A stretch of 64,000 nt of DNA from Methylobacterium marchantiae (GTDB lineage: Bacteria; Pseudomonadota; Alphaproteobacteria; Rhizobiales; Beijerinckiaceae), in assembly GCF_022179405.1 (NCBI RefSeq), contig NZ_BPQT01000015.1, forward strand, positions 1 to 64,000, read 5' to 3'. The notes beneath the pieces were generated by a model. It ran no database searches. It had not been told where the DNA came from and saw nothing but the letters and a program-made list of their open reading frames with translations. Both the position numbers and the translations under genes were made by a program. Positions 17,539 to 26,621 of the stretch are shown piece by piece; position 1 is the first letter of the stretch, and every line of letters begins with the position of its first letter.

Positions 17539-19023
17539 TCACAGAGACGACGGAGCGCGATCCGGGATGACGATCCGGAAACGGGCGCCCTCCCCCTCGC
17601 CGGTCTGGTCGAGGGTGAGGCTGCCGCCCTGGAACTGGATCAGTTCGGCGGCGATCGGCAGGCCGAGCCCGGTTCCACCCGGCCGCATCGACCCTTCGAA
17701 CGGCGAGAACAGGTTCGCCCTCGCCCGTTCGGGAAGCCCCGGTCCGTTGTCCGAGACGACGATCGTCACCTGACCCGCTCCGAACCGGCCCTGGCGCGTG
17801 GCCTGTATCTCGATCGCCGGATCGGGCAAGGGCGTCTTGTCCGAAGTCAGTGCCTGGACGGCGTTGCGCACGATGTTGGTGAGCGCACGCGAGAACTGGT
17901 CGGGGTCGACGTCCACTTCCAGATCCCGCCCGCAGACCACGCGGATCGTCACCGCCGAGGCGCCGCCCAGCCTGGACAGGTCGGATTGCTCGGCGAGGAG
18001 CGGCGCCAGCAGGACCTTCCGCCGCTGCGGCACGGTCTCGGTCGTGCGTCCATAGGCCAGGGTCTCCTCGCAGAAGCGGATCGCCCGGCCGAGGGTCGCG
18101 AGGAGACGCGGGGCGATGCGCTGGACCGCCGGGTCGGACACCGTCTCGAGGCGATCGCCGAGGAGCTGCGCCGTGGTCAGGAGATTGCGCAGCTCGTGGT
18201 TGATCTTGCTCACCGAGAGGCCGAGTTCCGCGAGGCGGCGCTTCTGGCGCAGCTCGCTCGCCAGCGCATTCTCCATTCGCGCCAGGGCCACTTCCGCATG
18301 GCCGATCTCGTCGGTCCTGCGTGAGGGTACGATGACGCGGTCGCTGCCCTGGGGATCGTCCGCGAATTCGGTGATGTTGCGGGCGAGGCGCCGGACCGGG
18401 CGCACGATGATCCGCTGCAGCATCAGGAAGACGAGGCCGGCGACGGCCGCGGCAATCGCCAGCGAGGAGAGCAGCAGGCGGCCGGCGAAATCGATCAGCG
18501 CCTCGCGCAAGGGAGCCTCGTCGAGGAGGATCTCGACGAGGTCGAACCCGTCCCGCCCATGGCCGACGACACGGATCGGCGCGGTGCTTTCGGTGAAGAC
18601 GGTGCGCCACGCCCCACCGATCGACGCGACCCAGTCGTGCGAGCGCAGGTCGACGAGGCCCGAGACTTCGGAAGGCATCGCATCCACGGCGAGGAGACGG
18701 CGCGTTCCGTCGCCGCGAACTGCGATGGCGCTGGCACCGACTCCCCTCAGGAGGTGCCGTGCGAGATCTTCCGAGACGCGCTGATCCGGCGAGGCTTCGA
18801 GGACGAGGGCGGCGATCTGGGCGGCGGCGATGCGGTCCGACAGCCACATCCGCCGGTAGTTCGCCACGGTGGGCACGTAGATGAGGATTTCGACCAGGGC
18901 GACGAAGGCGATGGTGACGAGGAACAGCCGGCCCGACAGTCCGAGATGGCGGACGATGCCCTTCCGAGCCTCCGCCGGCACGGGTAAAGGCGCTTCCATG
19001 CCGGCGCGCGGCGTCGCGTCCAT
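17539..19023 (-). CDS. Membrane-bound sensor histidine kinase
   Basis: A two-component sensor of about 494 aa. It has a first membrane segment near residues 33-55, a periplasmic domain of about 125 residues, a second membrane segment near 180-205, and a HAMP-like linker (RPVRRLARNITEFADD). The phospho-acceptor His is near residue 278 in INHELRNLLTTAQL, an Asn box lies around NIVRNAVQAL, and the ATP lid is DNGPGLPERA plus GGTGLGLPIA. ATG 19023 is preferred; GTG 19026 is the alternative. No response regulator is adjacent, so it is an orphan kinase within this window. The signal is unknown. Confidence 0.88.
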   Translation of the reverse strand: MDATPRAGMEAPLPVPAEARKGIVRHLGLSGRLFLVTIAFVALVEILIYVPTVANYRRMWLSDRIAAAQIAALVLEASPDQRVSEDLARHLLRGVGASAIAVRGDGTRRLLAVDAMPSEVSGLVDLRSHDWVASIGGAWRTVFTESTAPIRVVGHGRDGFDLVEILLDEAPLREALIDFAGRLLLSSLAIAAAVAGLVFLMLQRIIVRPVRRLARNITEFADDPQGSDRVIVPSRRTDEIGHAEVALARMENALASELRQKRRLAELGLSVSKINHELRNLLTTAQLLGDRLETVSDPAVQRIAPRLLATLGRAIRFCEETLAYGRTTETVPQRRKVLLAPLLAEQSDLSRLGGASAVTIRVVCGRDLEVDVDPDQFSRALTNIVRNAVQALTSDKTPLPDPAIEIQATRQGRFGAGQVTIVVSDNGPGLPERARANLFSPFEGSMRPGGTGLGLPIAAELIQFQGGSLTLDQTGEGEGARFRIVIPDRAPSSL

Positions 19024-19207
19024 CACGGGTCCCCGATCACTCTTTCTCCCGGGCTTCTTCGCGCGTCCCGGTTTCTCCGGCGCGGCTCCGAGCCCCGACC
19101 GTCATTCCGCATTCTCTGCGCCCGGCTACGACGCCCGACACACGAGACTCCTCGCCAAGACGGTTACGCTCCGGGCGCCGCGCCGTCGAGTGCCCGATCG
19201 ACGGGAT

Positions 19208-19990
19208 TCATGGGGTGCCGGCTCGCCTGCGGGCGAACCGGCGCCTCAGCCCGATCGAGAGGAGTGCGAAGGCGGCGAGGCTGCCGAGGCCCGCGACCGT
19301 CTTCACGGTGACAAGCGACCGCAGGGACAAGGCTTCGTCACAGGCGGTGGCGCCGGTGGCGAGGCAGGCTGCCTTGGCCGCCGCGTTGGCCGCGACGACA
19401 TCCTCGATCGCCGATCCGGTGGCGGCATAGACGAAGGCGCCGGGGGCCAGTCCGAGAAAGGTGGCAAGCACGAAGGTGCGCAGGGGAACGCCGAACGCCG
19501 CCGGTGCCAGGTTGGTCATCCAGAAGGGAAACAGCGGCAGGAGCCGCAGGACGAGGATATACCCGAAGGCGTCGTCTCGAAACCCGGCGGCGAGGCGGGC
19601 GAGGCGCGGCCCGGCCCTGTTCAGCAGAAGCTCGGAGACCGGCCCGCGGCCGATCGAGAAGACGATGGCCGCTCCCGCCGTCGCCGAGACAAGGGCGATT
19701 CCCGCGCCGGTGGTGATCCCGAACAGGAATCCGCAGAGGATCGTCAGGACCAGCGAGGCCGGCACCGACACGATCACGCATCCGACATAGATCAGGCACG
19801 CGATCGCGATGGCGCGCGGCCTGTCCTCGGCCACCGCCTCGCTCAGCCAAGCGCGATACGAGAGCAGGCGATCGAGGCTGAGGAGGTGCGGGACGCCGGA
19901 GACGAGAATGCCGAGCGAGATCGCCAGGAGGGCGGCGACGGGGAGCCATCGCAGGATTCGGCGGGCGGAACCGCTCGATGCGCGTGCCAT
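19208..19990 (-). CDS. TVP38/TMEM64 family inner membrane protein
   Basis: A DedA-like (VTT domain) membrane protein of about 260 aa with around six hydrophobic segments. The family block FGITTGAGIALVSATAGAAI and the LRLLPLFPFWMTNLAPAAFG motif are intact. Family members are proposed lipid scramblases or transport proteins. ATG 19990 is preferred over TTG 20005 because AGCAGGG is just upstream of it. The stop codon of the upstream methyltransferase is farther along the strand and very close, so the two are probably cotranscribed in the order mnmA, methyltransferase, TVP38. Confidence 0.85.
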   Translation of the reverse strand: MARASSGSARRILRWLPVAALLAISLGILVSGVPHLLSLDRLLSYRAWLSEAVAEDRPRAIAIACLIYVGCVIVSVPASLVLTILCGFLFGITTGAGIALVSATAGAAIVFSIGRGPVSELLLNRAGPRLARLAAGFRDDAFGYILVLRLLPLFPFWMTNLAPAAFGVPLRTFVLATFLGLAPGAFVYAATGSAIEDVVAANAAAKAACLATGATACDEALSLRSLVTVKTVAGLGSLAAFALLSIGLRRRFARRRAGTP

Positions 19991-20012
19991 GGCCCTGCTT
20001 CGCAACGCCGGG

Positions 20013-20663
20013 TCAGCCGGCCTTCCGCATCCTGAGGATCTTGAAGAAGCCGCCGGGGAAGGTCGGGGCGACGCCGATGAATTCGACGCCGTTCCGGTTG
20101 GCCCAGGCCTCGATCCGGGTCGACTTGAAGGCCGAGGACCAGCCGATCTTGGTGCAGAGCGGCGCCACGATCTCCTCGACCTTGGCCACGGCGCCCTTGG
20201 TCTGGCCGAAATGGTTGGCGAGGACGATCTCGCCGCCGGGTCGCACGACCCGCAGGAATTCCGAGAGGGCGGCTTCGGGGTCCGGGACCAGGGTGATCAG
20301 GAACTGGGCGACCACCGCGTCGAAACTGGCATCGGCATAGCCGAGGCGGCACACATCCATCACCTGGAGGCCGCGGACATGACCAAGCTTTCGGCGCAGG
20401 ACCTTGGCGCGGGCGCGCTTCAGCATGTCTTCGGACAGATCGACGCCGCAGACGAAGCTGCCGGCCGGGTAATAGCCCAGCGACAGGCCGGTGCCCACGC
20501 CGGCCTCGAGGATCCGCGGTCCGCAGGCGGTGGCCGCCATCACGGCGTCGCGGGCGGCCGGCTCCGTCAGCTTGTCGTAGACGACGTCATAGACCGGCGC
20601 CCAGCGGGCATAGGCCTTGCGCATCAGGGCCGTGCTCGGACCGGCCTGCGGCTCGCTCAGCAT
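20013..20663 (-). CDS. pmtA: PmtA-like phospholipid N-methyltransferase
   Basis: A SAM-dependent methyltransferase of 216 aa. The N-terminal KAYARWAPVYDVVYDKL, SAM-binding motif I (ILEAGVGTGLSLGYYP), VCGVDLSEDML, LITLVPDPEAALSEFLRVVR and PGGEIVLANHFGQ together resemble the Rhodobacter-type PmtA. That enzyme methylates phosphatidylethanolamine towards phosphatidylcholine in the membrane. It lies between mnmA and a TVP38-type membrane protein. The enzyme class is firm; the exact acceptor is inferred from resemblance. Confidence 0.8.
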   Translation of the reverse strand: MLSEPQAGPSTALMRKAYARWAPVYDVVYDKLTEPAARDAVMAATACGPRILEAGVGTGLSLGYYPAGSFVCGVDLSEDMLKRARAKVLRRKLGHVRGLQVMDVCRLGYADASFDAVVAQFLITLVPDPEAALSEFLRVVRPGGEIVLANHFGQTKGAVAKVEEIVAPLCTKIGWSSAFKSTRIEAWANRNGVEFIGVAPTFPGGFFKILRMRKAG

Positions 20664-20701
20664 ATCGTCTCTGGATCCTGCGGATGGGAAGGGTGGTGAT
20701 G

Positions 20702-21862
20702 TCAGGCGGCCTGCGCCGCCCCGGCTGCCAACGCGGCGATGCGGCGGATGGTGCCGCCGCCGAGCACGCGCGAACGTGGACCGTCATCGGCGTAGATCAC
20801 GCAGGCCTGACCCGGCGAGACACCGTCCTCCGGCGTGGCCAGCACGATCTCGGCGGTCGCTCCGTCCGCGGCGAAACTCAGGTGCGCCGGACGCGGCTCC
20901 CGGGTCGAGCGGACGCGGACGGCCACCGGCATGTCCACGATCCCGTCCGATGCGGCCGGGCCGAGCCAGTTCAGATCGTCGAGGCGGATGCGGCTGGTGG
21001 CGAGCGCCGCGCGCGGACCCACCACCACGCGGGCCGAGGCCGGCTCCAGGCGGATCACGTAGAGCGGTTCGCCGACCGCGAGGCGAAGGCCCTTCCGCTG
21101 GCCCACCGTGTAATGGATGATGCCCTCGTGCCGGCCGAGGACCCGGCCGTCGAGATCGACGATGTCGCCCGCCCGAGCCGCATCCGGCCGCAGCTTGGCG
21201 ATGACGTCGGCGTAGCGCCCCTGCGGCACGAAGCAGATGTCCTGGCTGTCGGCCTTCTCGGCAATGGCGAGGCCGAGCTCGCGAGCGAGGCGGCGGGTCT
21301 CGTCCTTGGGCAGCTCGCCCAGGGGAAAGCGCAGGAAATCGAGCTGTTCGCGCGTCGTCGCGTAGAGGAAGTAGCTCTGGTCGCGGGCCGGATCGAGGGC
21401 GCGATAGAGGCCGCGGCCGCCGGTCTCGAGGGGCCGGCTCGCCACGTAATGGCCGGTCGCCAGCACGTCGGCGTCGAGGTCGCGGGCGGTGGCGAGGAGA
21501 TCGCGGAACTTGATCGAGCGGTTGCACTCGACGCAGGGGATCGGCGTCTCGCCGGCGAGGTAGCTCTCCGCGAAACGATCGATCACCGATTCCCGGAACC
21601 GGTCCTCGTAATCCAGCACGTAATGCGGGATGCCGAGCGTCTCGGCCACGCGGCGCGCATCGTGGATGTCCTGGCCGGCACAGCAGGCACCCTTACGGTG
21701 GATGGCCGCCCCGTGGTCGTAGAGCTGCAGCGTGATCCCGACGACATCGTAGCCCTGCTGCTTCAGCAGCCCGGCCACGACGGACGAATCCACGCCACCG
21801 GACATGGCGACGACGACACGCGTCTCGTGCGGGGCCTTGGGAAGGTCGAGGGAGTTCATCAC
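20702..21862 (-). CDS. mnmA: tRNA-specific 2-thiouridylase
   Basis: Adds sulfur to uridine 34 of tRNA Lys, Glu and Gln. The 386-residue protein has the PP-loop [11 protein letters not shown] (about residues 20-30), the first catalytic cysteine in [19 protein letters not shown], the second catalytic cysteine in [10 protein letters not shown] and VGQRKGL. All active-site elements are present. It reads into the downstream methyltransferase gene with a gap of about 40 bp. Confidence 0.96.
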   Translation of the reverse strand: MMNSLDLPKAPHETRVVVAMSGGVDSSVVAGLLKQQGYDVVGITLQLYDHGAAIHRKGACCAGQDIHDARRVAETLGIPHYVLDYEDRFRESVIDRFAESYLAGETPIPCVECNRSIKFRDLLATARDLDADVLATGHYVASRPLETGGRGLYRALDPARDQSYFLYATTREQLDFLRFPLGELPKDETRRLARELGLAIAEKADSQDICFVPQGRYADVIAKLRPDAARAGDIVDLDGRVLGRHEGIIHYTVGQRKGLRLAVGEPLYVIRLEPASARVVVGPRAALATSRIRLDDLNWLGPAASDGIVDMPVAVRVRSTREPRPAHLSFAADGATAEIVLATPEDGVSPGQACVIYADDGPRSRVLGGGTIRRIAALAAGAAQAA

Positions 21863-22129
21863 GTCACGGGTTCGCCGGCAGGCCGCATCGCCCGCTCACG
21901 CGGAGTCTATAGCGATCCTGAGATCGAACTTCCAGGCAGTCTGGGGTCGCCCGTTCCCGCTCACGGGCGCCGCGCACCCGGCAAATCCTGCCGGGACCGG
22001 GACGATTCCGCCGAGCCGGATCGGTGCGGTCCTTGGGTCATTGGAAATGATCGTTTATCTTCAAATGGTTGATCGGCGTTGCGTATGGCGCGGGGCTTGC
22101 GCGGAGAGGCCCCGAGGAGATCGAGGCTG

Positions 22130-23515
22130 ATGGCCGTGACGTCGACGAAAATGGAGCATCCGGTGCGCCCCGCGGTCACGAGTGCCGCGCGTTCCGCCAC
22201 GACTTCCCACCTCGACTCGACCAGCCGCGACGCCTTTGCCGTTTCAGAGCGGGAACCAGCCCCGCCACCGCGTCGGCCCTCGGCGGCGCCACGCGAGCAT
22301 CACCCGACGAATGTCGAGAGACGGGAAGCGCCACAACGGCCGGCCGCATCCGAGATACGGTCAAATCGTGAGGCGGAATCGGGCAAGCCCGCCGATGCTG
22401 CTGCGAAGTCCAAGCCGATCACTGATTCCAATGTCCCATCTTCGGGAAAGATCGGGACTAACCCCCCTGTCCCGGCGAAGACGGACGCGGGGAAGGACGG
22501 CAGGGGGACATCGCCGACTGTGCCGCAGCCGGGGAAAGGCCAGGCGCTTGCGCCGGCTGTCCCGACTGCGCCACCGACGCCGGTCCAAGCCCTGGCCGCT
22601 CAGGAAGCCTCCGCCGGCGCGGTCGCGGGGAGCGAGGGACATACCGAGGAAAAGCCGGTCTCGAAGGACGAGGTCGATGACGAGGCGTCGGATGAATCCG
22701 CCCTGGCGGAGGCGACCCTCGTGCCGATCGATCTCCTCCTCCCGCCGCCTCCGGCGAATCCATCCACGGTCCAGGCCCGAACCGGCGCGTCCGCGCCGGG
22801 CTCGGGCGCGACCGCCTCTCTCGATGGGATCGCAGCGAAGGGCAGCGCCGCAAAGTTGGCCGCCGTGCCGGTCATGGGGACCGATCGATCCGACACGGCG
22901 ATGGCGCCGGACGGCGAGGGTCTGGTGGCCAAGCCGCTCGAGGCGCTCGCCCCCATCGCGACCGCGTCCTTTGGCGATCTCGTCGCCTCCTCGTCGCCGT
23001 CCGCTCCTGCACCTCTGGCGAACAACGCCGCGCCGGTCGCCGATACGGGCGCGGCGTCCCCTCAGGCCCAATCCGCGCCGGTCCCTCTCGGCGCCGTGCC
23101 GATGACGATCGGATTGCGGTCCCTCGCCGGCTCGAACCGATTCGAGATCCGTCTCGACCCGAAGGATCTCGGGCGGATCGACGTGAACCTCGACATCGAC
23201 AAGGACAACGGCACCGTCACCGCGCATCTCGTGGTCGACCGGCCCGAGACCCTGGCGCTGCTCCAGCGCGATGCCGGCAATCTCCAGCAGGCCCTGTCGC
23301 AGGCCGGCTTCGAGGCGACCGACGCCAGCATCAACCTGTCCCTGCGCAGCGATACCGGCTCCGACGGCCGCAACGGCGCCGAGCGGGATAGGGGGAGCGG
23401 CCGCGAGGGCGCTTCCGGCGCCCCCGGTTCCGACTTGAAAGACCCACGCCTTTCCATCGACGCCATGCCGCTGCGGATACTGCGCGGCCTCGGCGGCATC
23501 GATATCCGCATCTGA
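22130..23515 (+). CDS. fliK: Flagellar hook-length control protein
   Basis: The molecular ruler that stops hook growth and switches the export gate. The start at ATG 22130 lies behind GAGGAGATCGAGG. The first 300 residues are low-complexity (Ala, Pro, Ser, Lys), as expected for the secreted ruler part. The conserved C-terminal domain starts near residue 325 (SNRFEIRLDPKDLGRIDVNL) and includes ETLALLQRDAGNLQQALSQAG. It is the first gene of the plus-strand flagellar block and is followed 10 bp later by flgD. Confidence 0.88.
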   Translation: MAVTSTKMEHPVRPAVTSAARSATTSHLDSTSRDAFAVSEREPAPPPRRPSAAPREHHPTNVERREAPQRPAASEIRSNREAESGKPADAAAKSKPITDSNVPSSGKIGTNPPVPAKTDAGKDGRGTSPTVPQPGKGQALAPAVPTAPPTPVQALAAQEASAGAVAGSEGHTEEKPVSKDEVDDEASDESALAEATLVPIDLLLPPPPANPSTVQARTGASAPGSGATASLDGIAAKGSAAKLAAVPVMGTDRSDTAMAPDGEGLVAKPLEALAPIATASFGDLVASSSPSAPAPLANNAAPVADTGAASPQAQSAPVPLGAVPMTIGLRSLAGSNRFEIRLDPKDLGRIDVNLDIDKDNGTVTAHLVVDRPETLALLQRDAGNLQQALSQAGFEATDASINLSLRSDTGSDGRNGAERDRGSGREGASGAPGSDLKDPRLSIDAMPLRILRGLGGIDIRI

Positions 23516-23525
23516 GGAGATTGCC

Positions 23526-24203
23526 ATGACATCCGGAATCAGTTCGATCTCGAGCAGTTCCTCGACGAATTCCACGACGGCGACCGGCACGTCACAGGAG
23601 ATCGCCGGCAATTTCCAGCAGTTCCTGACACTGCTGACGACGCAGCTTAAGAACCAGAACCCCCTCGACCCCCTGGACACGAACCAGTTCACGCAGCAGC
23701 TCGTGCAATATGCCGGCGTCGAGCAGCAGCTGAAGTCGAACGACCGGCTGGACTCGATCCTCAGCAACTCGAAGGCGGCGAGCGCGGCCTCGGCCACGAG
23801 TTTCGTCGGCCAGACGGTGACGGCCGACGGGCAGGTGGCCGATCTCAAGGACGGTTCGGCGACCTGGACGCTGACGCCCTCGCGGGCCGCCAAGCAGGCG
23901 ACGATCACGATCAGCGATGCCAAGGGCAACGTGGTGGCGACGCAGACGAAGGCCCTGACCACCGGCGCGCAGAGCTTCACCTGGGATGGGCGATCCACCT
24001 CCGGCTTCACCTCGGCCAATGGCAGCTACAAGATCAAGGTCGATGCCATCGACGCCACTGGAGCGAAGGTCACCGTCGATACCCAGGTCAGTGGTAAGGT
24101 CGATGGCGTCGACCTGAGCGGCAGCGCGCCGGTCCTTCTGATCGGCAATTCCCGGGTGCCGATCGCGAGCGTCCAGAACATCGGGACAGGGTTGTCCACA
24201 TGA
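23526..24203 (+). CDS. flgD: Flagellar hook assembly (capping) protein
   Basis: Caps the growing hook. The FlgD N-terminal signature is clear (QQFLTLLTTQLKNQNPLDPL, then DTNQFTQQLVQYAGVEQQL). A FlgD Ig-like/TUDOR-type C-terminal region follows (TFSWDGRSTSGF-like block near residues 150-165). At 225 aa it has normal length. A ribosome-binding site (GAGGAG) lies before ATG 23526 and the gene is translationally close to fliK. Confidence 0.95.
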   Translation: MTSGISSISSSSSTNSTTATGTSQEIAGNFQQFLTLLTTQLKNQNPLDPLDTNQFTQQLVQYAGVEQQLKSNDRLDSILSNSKAASAASATSFVGQTVTADGQVADLKDGSATWTLTPSRAAKQATITISDAKGNVVATQTKALTTGAQSFTWDGRSTSGFTSANGSYKIKVDAIDATGAKVTVDTQVSGKVDGVDLSGSAPVLLIGNSRVPIASVQNIGTGLST

Positions 24204-24307
24204 ACCCAGAGGAAACGAATCAGATGCGATCGATCCGCTTCAACATATCTTAAGCGGGCGCAAGTAGCTTCCAAGCTCGACAGGTCAGTCGAGTTGTAGA
24301 GCGTATC

Positions 24308-24583
24308 ATGACCGAACCAAGCCGCCCGAGAGTCAAATACGTCATCGGGCCCGACGGCAGTCCGTTGACGATCGCCGATCTTCCGCCGACCACGACCCGA
24401 AGGTGGGTCATCCGCCGGAAGGCGGAGGTCGTCGCAGCCGTCCGCGGCGGTCTACTCAGTCTCGAGGAGGCCTGCCAGCGTTACACCCTCACCACCGAAG
24501 AGTTCTTGAGCTGGCAGTTCTCCATCGACCAGCACGGCCTTGCCGGCCTGCGGACCACCCGCATCCAGCATTACCGCCACTGA
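24308..24583 (+). CDS. sciP: SciP-like CtrA inhibitor (DUF1153)
   Basis: The 91-residue product matches the DUF1153/SciP family: KYVIGPDGSPLTIADLPP, then TTRRWVIRRKAEVVAAVRGG and a helix-turn-helix-like region with SLEEACQRYTLTTEEFLSW. In Caulobacter, SciP binds CtrA and blocks transcription of CtrA-activated genes, including flagellar genes, late in the cell cycle. Here it sits inside the flagellar block between flgD and fliF and is closed off by a strong terminator. A CtrA-like box lies before the next gene. The family identification is strong; the circuit is inferred from relatives. Confidence 0.9.
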   Translation: MTEPSRPRVKYVIGPDGSPLTIADLPPTTTRRWVIRRKAEVVAAVRGGLLSLEEACQRYTLTTEEFLSWQFSIDQHGLAGLRTTRIQHYRH

Positions 24584-24660
24584 GATCGAGCACTGAGATC
24601 GAGACGGGCCGGCATCCATCTTGGATGCCGAAACGCCCTTTTAAGAAACCTCCCCTCGAA

Positions 24661-24704
24661 AAAGAACCGCGCCCCTCCCCGGGGGCGCGGTTCTTTATTT
24701 TTTC
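24661..24704 (+). terminator. Rho-independent terminator after sciP
   Basis: A perfect 15-bp stem, AAAGAACCGCGCCCC (24661-24675) with GGGGCGCGGTTCTTT (24682-24696), a 6-nt loop and a T-rich tail to 24704. It separates the fliK-flgD-sciP transcript(s) from fliF. Confidence 0.93.
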
Positions 24705-24856
24705 AGTCCTGCGTTTTCCAGTTCCGCATTTTCCAGCCCGGTCCGCGAGGGGCGTGGCCGGCACCGGGACATCCTCGTCCATCGGATATCCCCCGCGACC
24801 GGAAGCGGTCGGCCTCTCCCCGTCGGCGTGCCCTTTTTGACCCGCGACACCATTCG

Positions 24857-24872
24857 TTAACCGGACGCTAAC
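24857..24872 (+). promoter_or_regulatory. CtrA-like binding box upstream of fliF
   Basis: TTAA (24857-24860), seven bases, then CTAAC (24868-24872). This matches the CtrA consensus TTAA-N7-TTAAC with one mismatch and lies 73 bp before the fliF start. Together with the adjacent sciP gene it suggests cell-cycle control of the fliF operon. Confidence 0.6.
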
Positions 24873-24944
24873 CACGGCCTGGGCAAATTTTGCCGAGCGA
24901 GCGCGGCCCCTCCGTCGCGCCGGTTCGGGTGGGTACGTCGCGTC

Positions 24945-26558
24945 GTGAAGTCGGTTCTCGAACTGGTGACGAAGTTGGGACCGGCGCGGCTCGCGGCCAT
25001 GGTGGCCGTGACGCTGACCTTGGTCGGCTTTTTCGCCTTCGTGATCCTTCGGGTGTCGAAGCCCGACATGGGCGTCCTGTTCGCTGACCTGTCGATGCAG
25101 GATTCCGGCGCCGTCATCCGCGATCTCGATGCGCGCGGCATCAAGTACGAGACGCGCGGCGATGCCGGGCAGACCATCATGGCGCCCCGTGCCGATCTTC
25201 CGCGCCTGCGCATGGACCTCGCCGGCAAGGGCCTGCCCAGCGCCGCGGGCGTCGGCTACGAGATCTTCGACAAGGGCGACGCGTTCTCGTCCACCAACTT
25301 CGTCCAGAACGTCAATCACCTGCGCGCCCTGGAAGGCGAGCTCGCCCGTTCGATCCGGGCCATCGGCCGCGTCCAGGCGGCCCGCGTCCATCTCGTCATG
25401 CCGGAGCGCCGCCTGTTCGAGCGCGACCGGGAAATGCCGAGCGCGGCCATCGTCCTCAAGCTCGTGGGCGATATCGACCCCTCTCAGGTCCGCGCCATCC
25501 GCCATCTCGCCGCCTCCGCCGTGGAGGGATTGAAGCCCGAGCGGATCTCCATCGTTGACGAGCGCGGCCGCCTGCTGGCCGATGGGGCTCGCGGCGCGGA
25601 AGCCGATACCGGCGCCGGCATGGAAGAGAAGCAGGTCGGGCTCGAGCGCCGCCTGCGCTCGCAGATCGAGGAGATCGTGGCCGGCATCGTCGGCACCGGC
25701 CGCTCGCGGGTCCAGGTCACCGCCGAGCTCGACAGGAACCGCATCGAGAGCCGATCGGAAACCTTCGATCCGGAGAGCAAGGTCGTCCGCTCCACCCAGA
25801 CGCGCAGCGAAAGCGCACTCACGGGAGGCACCGAAGGCGCCGTGACGGTCGGCAACGAATTGCCGGGTGCCAACCAGCAGAACCAGAATGCGGGGCCGAA
25901 GGACACGTCCAAGAAGGACGAGGAGACCACTAATTACGAGATCTCCCGCGTCACCAAGACGGTGGTGGAGGAAGGCGGGCGGGTGAAGCGGCTCTCGGTG
26001 GCGGTGCTGGTCGACGGCGCCTACGCGCCGGGGGCGGACGGCAAGCCCGTCTATCAGCCGCGCCCCGCCAACGAGATCGAGCGGATCGCCACCCTGGTCC
26101 GCACCGCCATCGGCTTCGACAAGACCCGCGGCGATCAGGTCGAGGTGGTCAACCTGCGTTTCGCCGAGACCCCGGCACCGGTCGAGTTCACCGAGCCCAC
26201 TCTCGTCCAGTCCCTGCTGACTCCCACGAAGGAGGACATCATGCGGGTGGTCGAGCTCTCCGTCCTGTTCCTCCTGACGGTGATCGTCCTCCTCGCCGTG
26301 GTGCGTCCCCTCGTGCGCCGCGTCCTCACCGCCGAACCGGCACCGGCCATCATGGTCGCGGGTCCGGGAATGTCCACCGGCGATCCCGCCCTCGACCAGA
26401 TGCTGGTGCCGCGCGACAACCCCACCGCCCGCCTCGTCGACTTCGCGCAGCTCAACGGCAAGGTCCAGGCCGAGACGGTCCAGCGGGTCGTGGACATGGT
26501 CCGTGGCAGCCCGGGCGAGACCGTGGAGGTCTTGCGCAACTGGATCCACGACAGTTGA
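24945..26558 (+). CDS. fliF: Flagellar M-ring protein
   Basis: Forms the MS ring in the inner membrane, the base of the flagellum. It starts at GTG 24945 and encodes 537 aa. The first membrane segment is near residues 18-37, and the ring-building motifs follow (VLFADLSMQDSGAVI, YEIFDKGDAFSSTNFVQNVN, ALEGELARSIRAI, ARVHLVMPERRLF). A variable periplasmic loop holds NQQNQNAGPKDTSKKDEETT. The second membrane segment is near 440-460, and the C-terminal FliG-binding tail is intact. It heads fliF-fliG-fliH-fliN-flbD. Confidence 0.96.
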   Translation: MKSVLELVTKLGPARLAAMVAVTLTLVGFFAFVILRVSKPDMGVLFADLSMQDSGAVIRDLDARGIKYETRGDAGQTIMAPRADLPRLRMDLAGKGLPSAAGVGYEIFDKGDAFSSTNFVQNVNHLRALEGELARSIRAIGRVQAARVHLVMPERRLFERDREMPSAAIVLKLVGDIDPSQVRAIRHLAASAVEGLKPERISIVDERGRLLADGARGAEADTGAGMEEKQVGLERRLRSQIEEIVAGIVGTGRSRVQVTAELDRNRIESRSETFDPESKVVRSTQTRSESALTGGTEGAVTVGNELPGANQQNQNAGPKDTSKKDEETTNYEISRVTKTVVEEGGRVKRLSVAVLVDGAYAPGADGKPVYQPRPANEIERIATLVRTAIGFDKTRGDQVEVVNLRFAETPAPVEFTEPTLVQSLLTPTKEDIMRVVELSVLFLLTVIVLLAVVRPLVRRVLTAEPAPAIMVAGPGMSTGDPALDQMLVPRDNPTARLVDFAQLNGKVQAETVQRVVDMVRGSPGETVEVLRNWIHDS

Positions 26559-26621
26559 GCGGAACGGCGAAGACCACGACGAGACGAGCAGTAGCGACAA
26601 GAGCGGAAGAGGATTGAGGTC

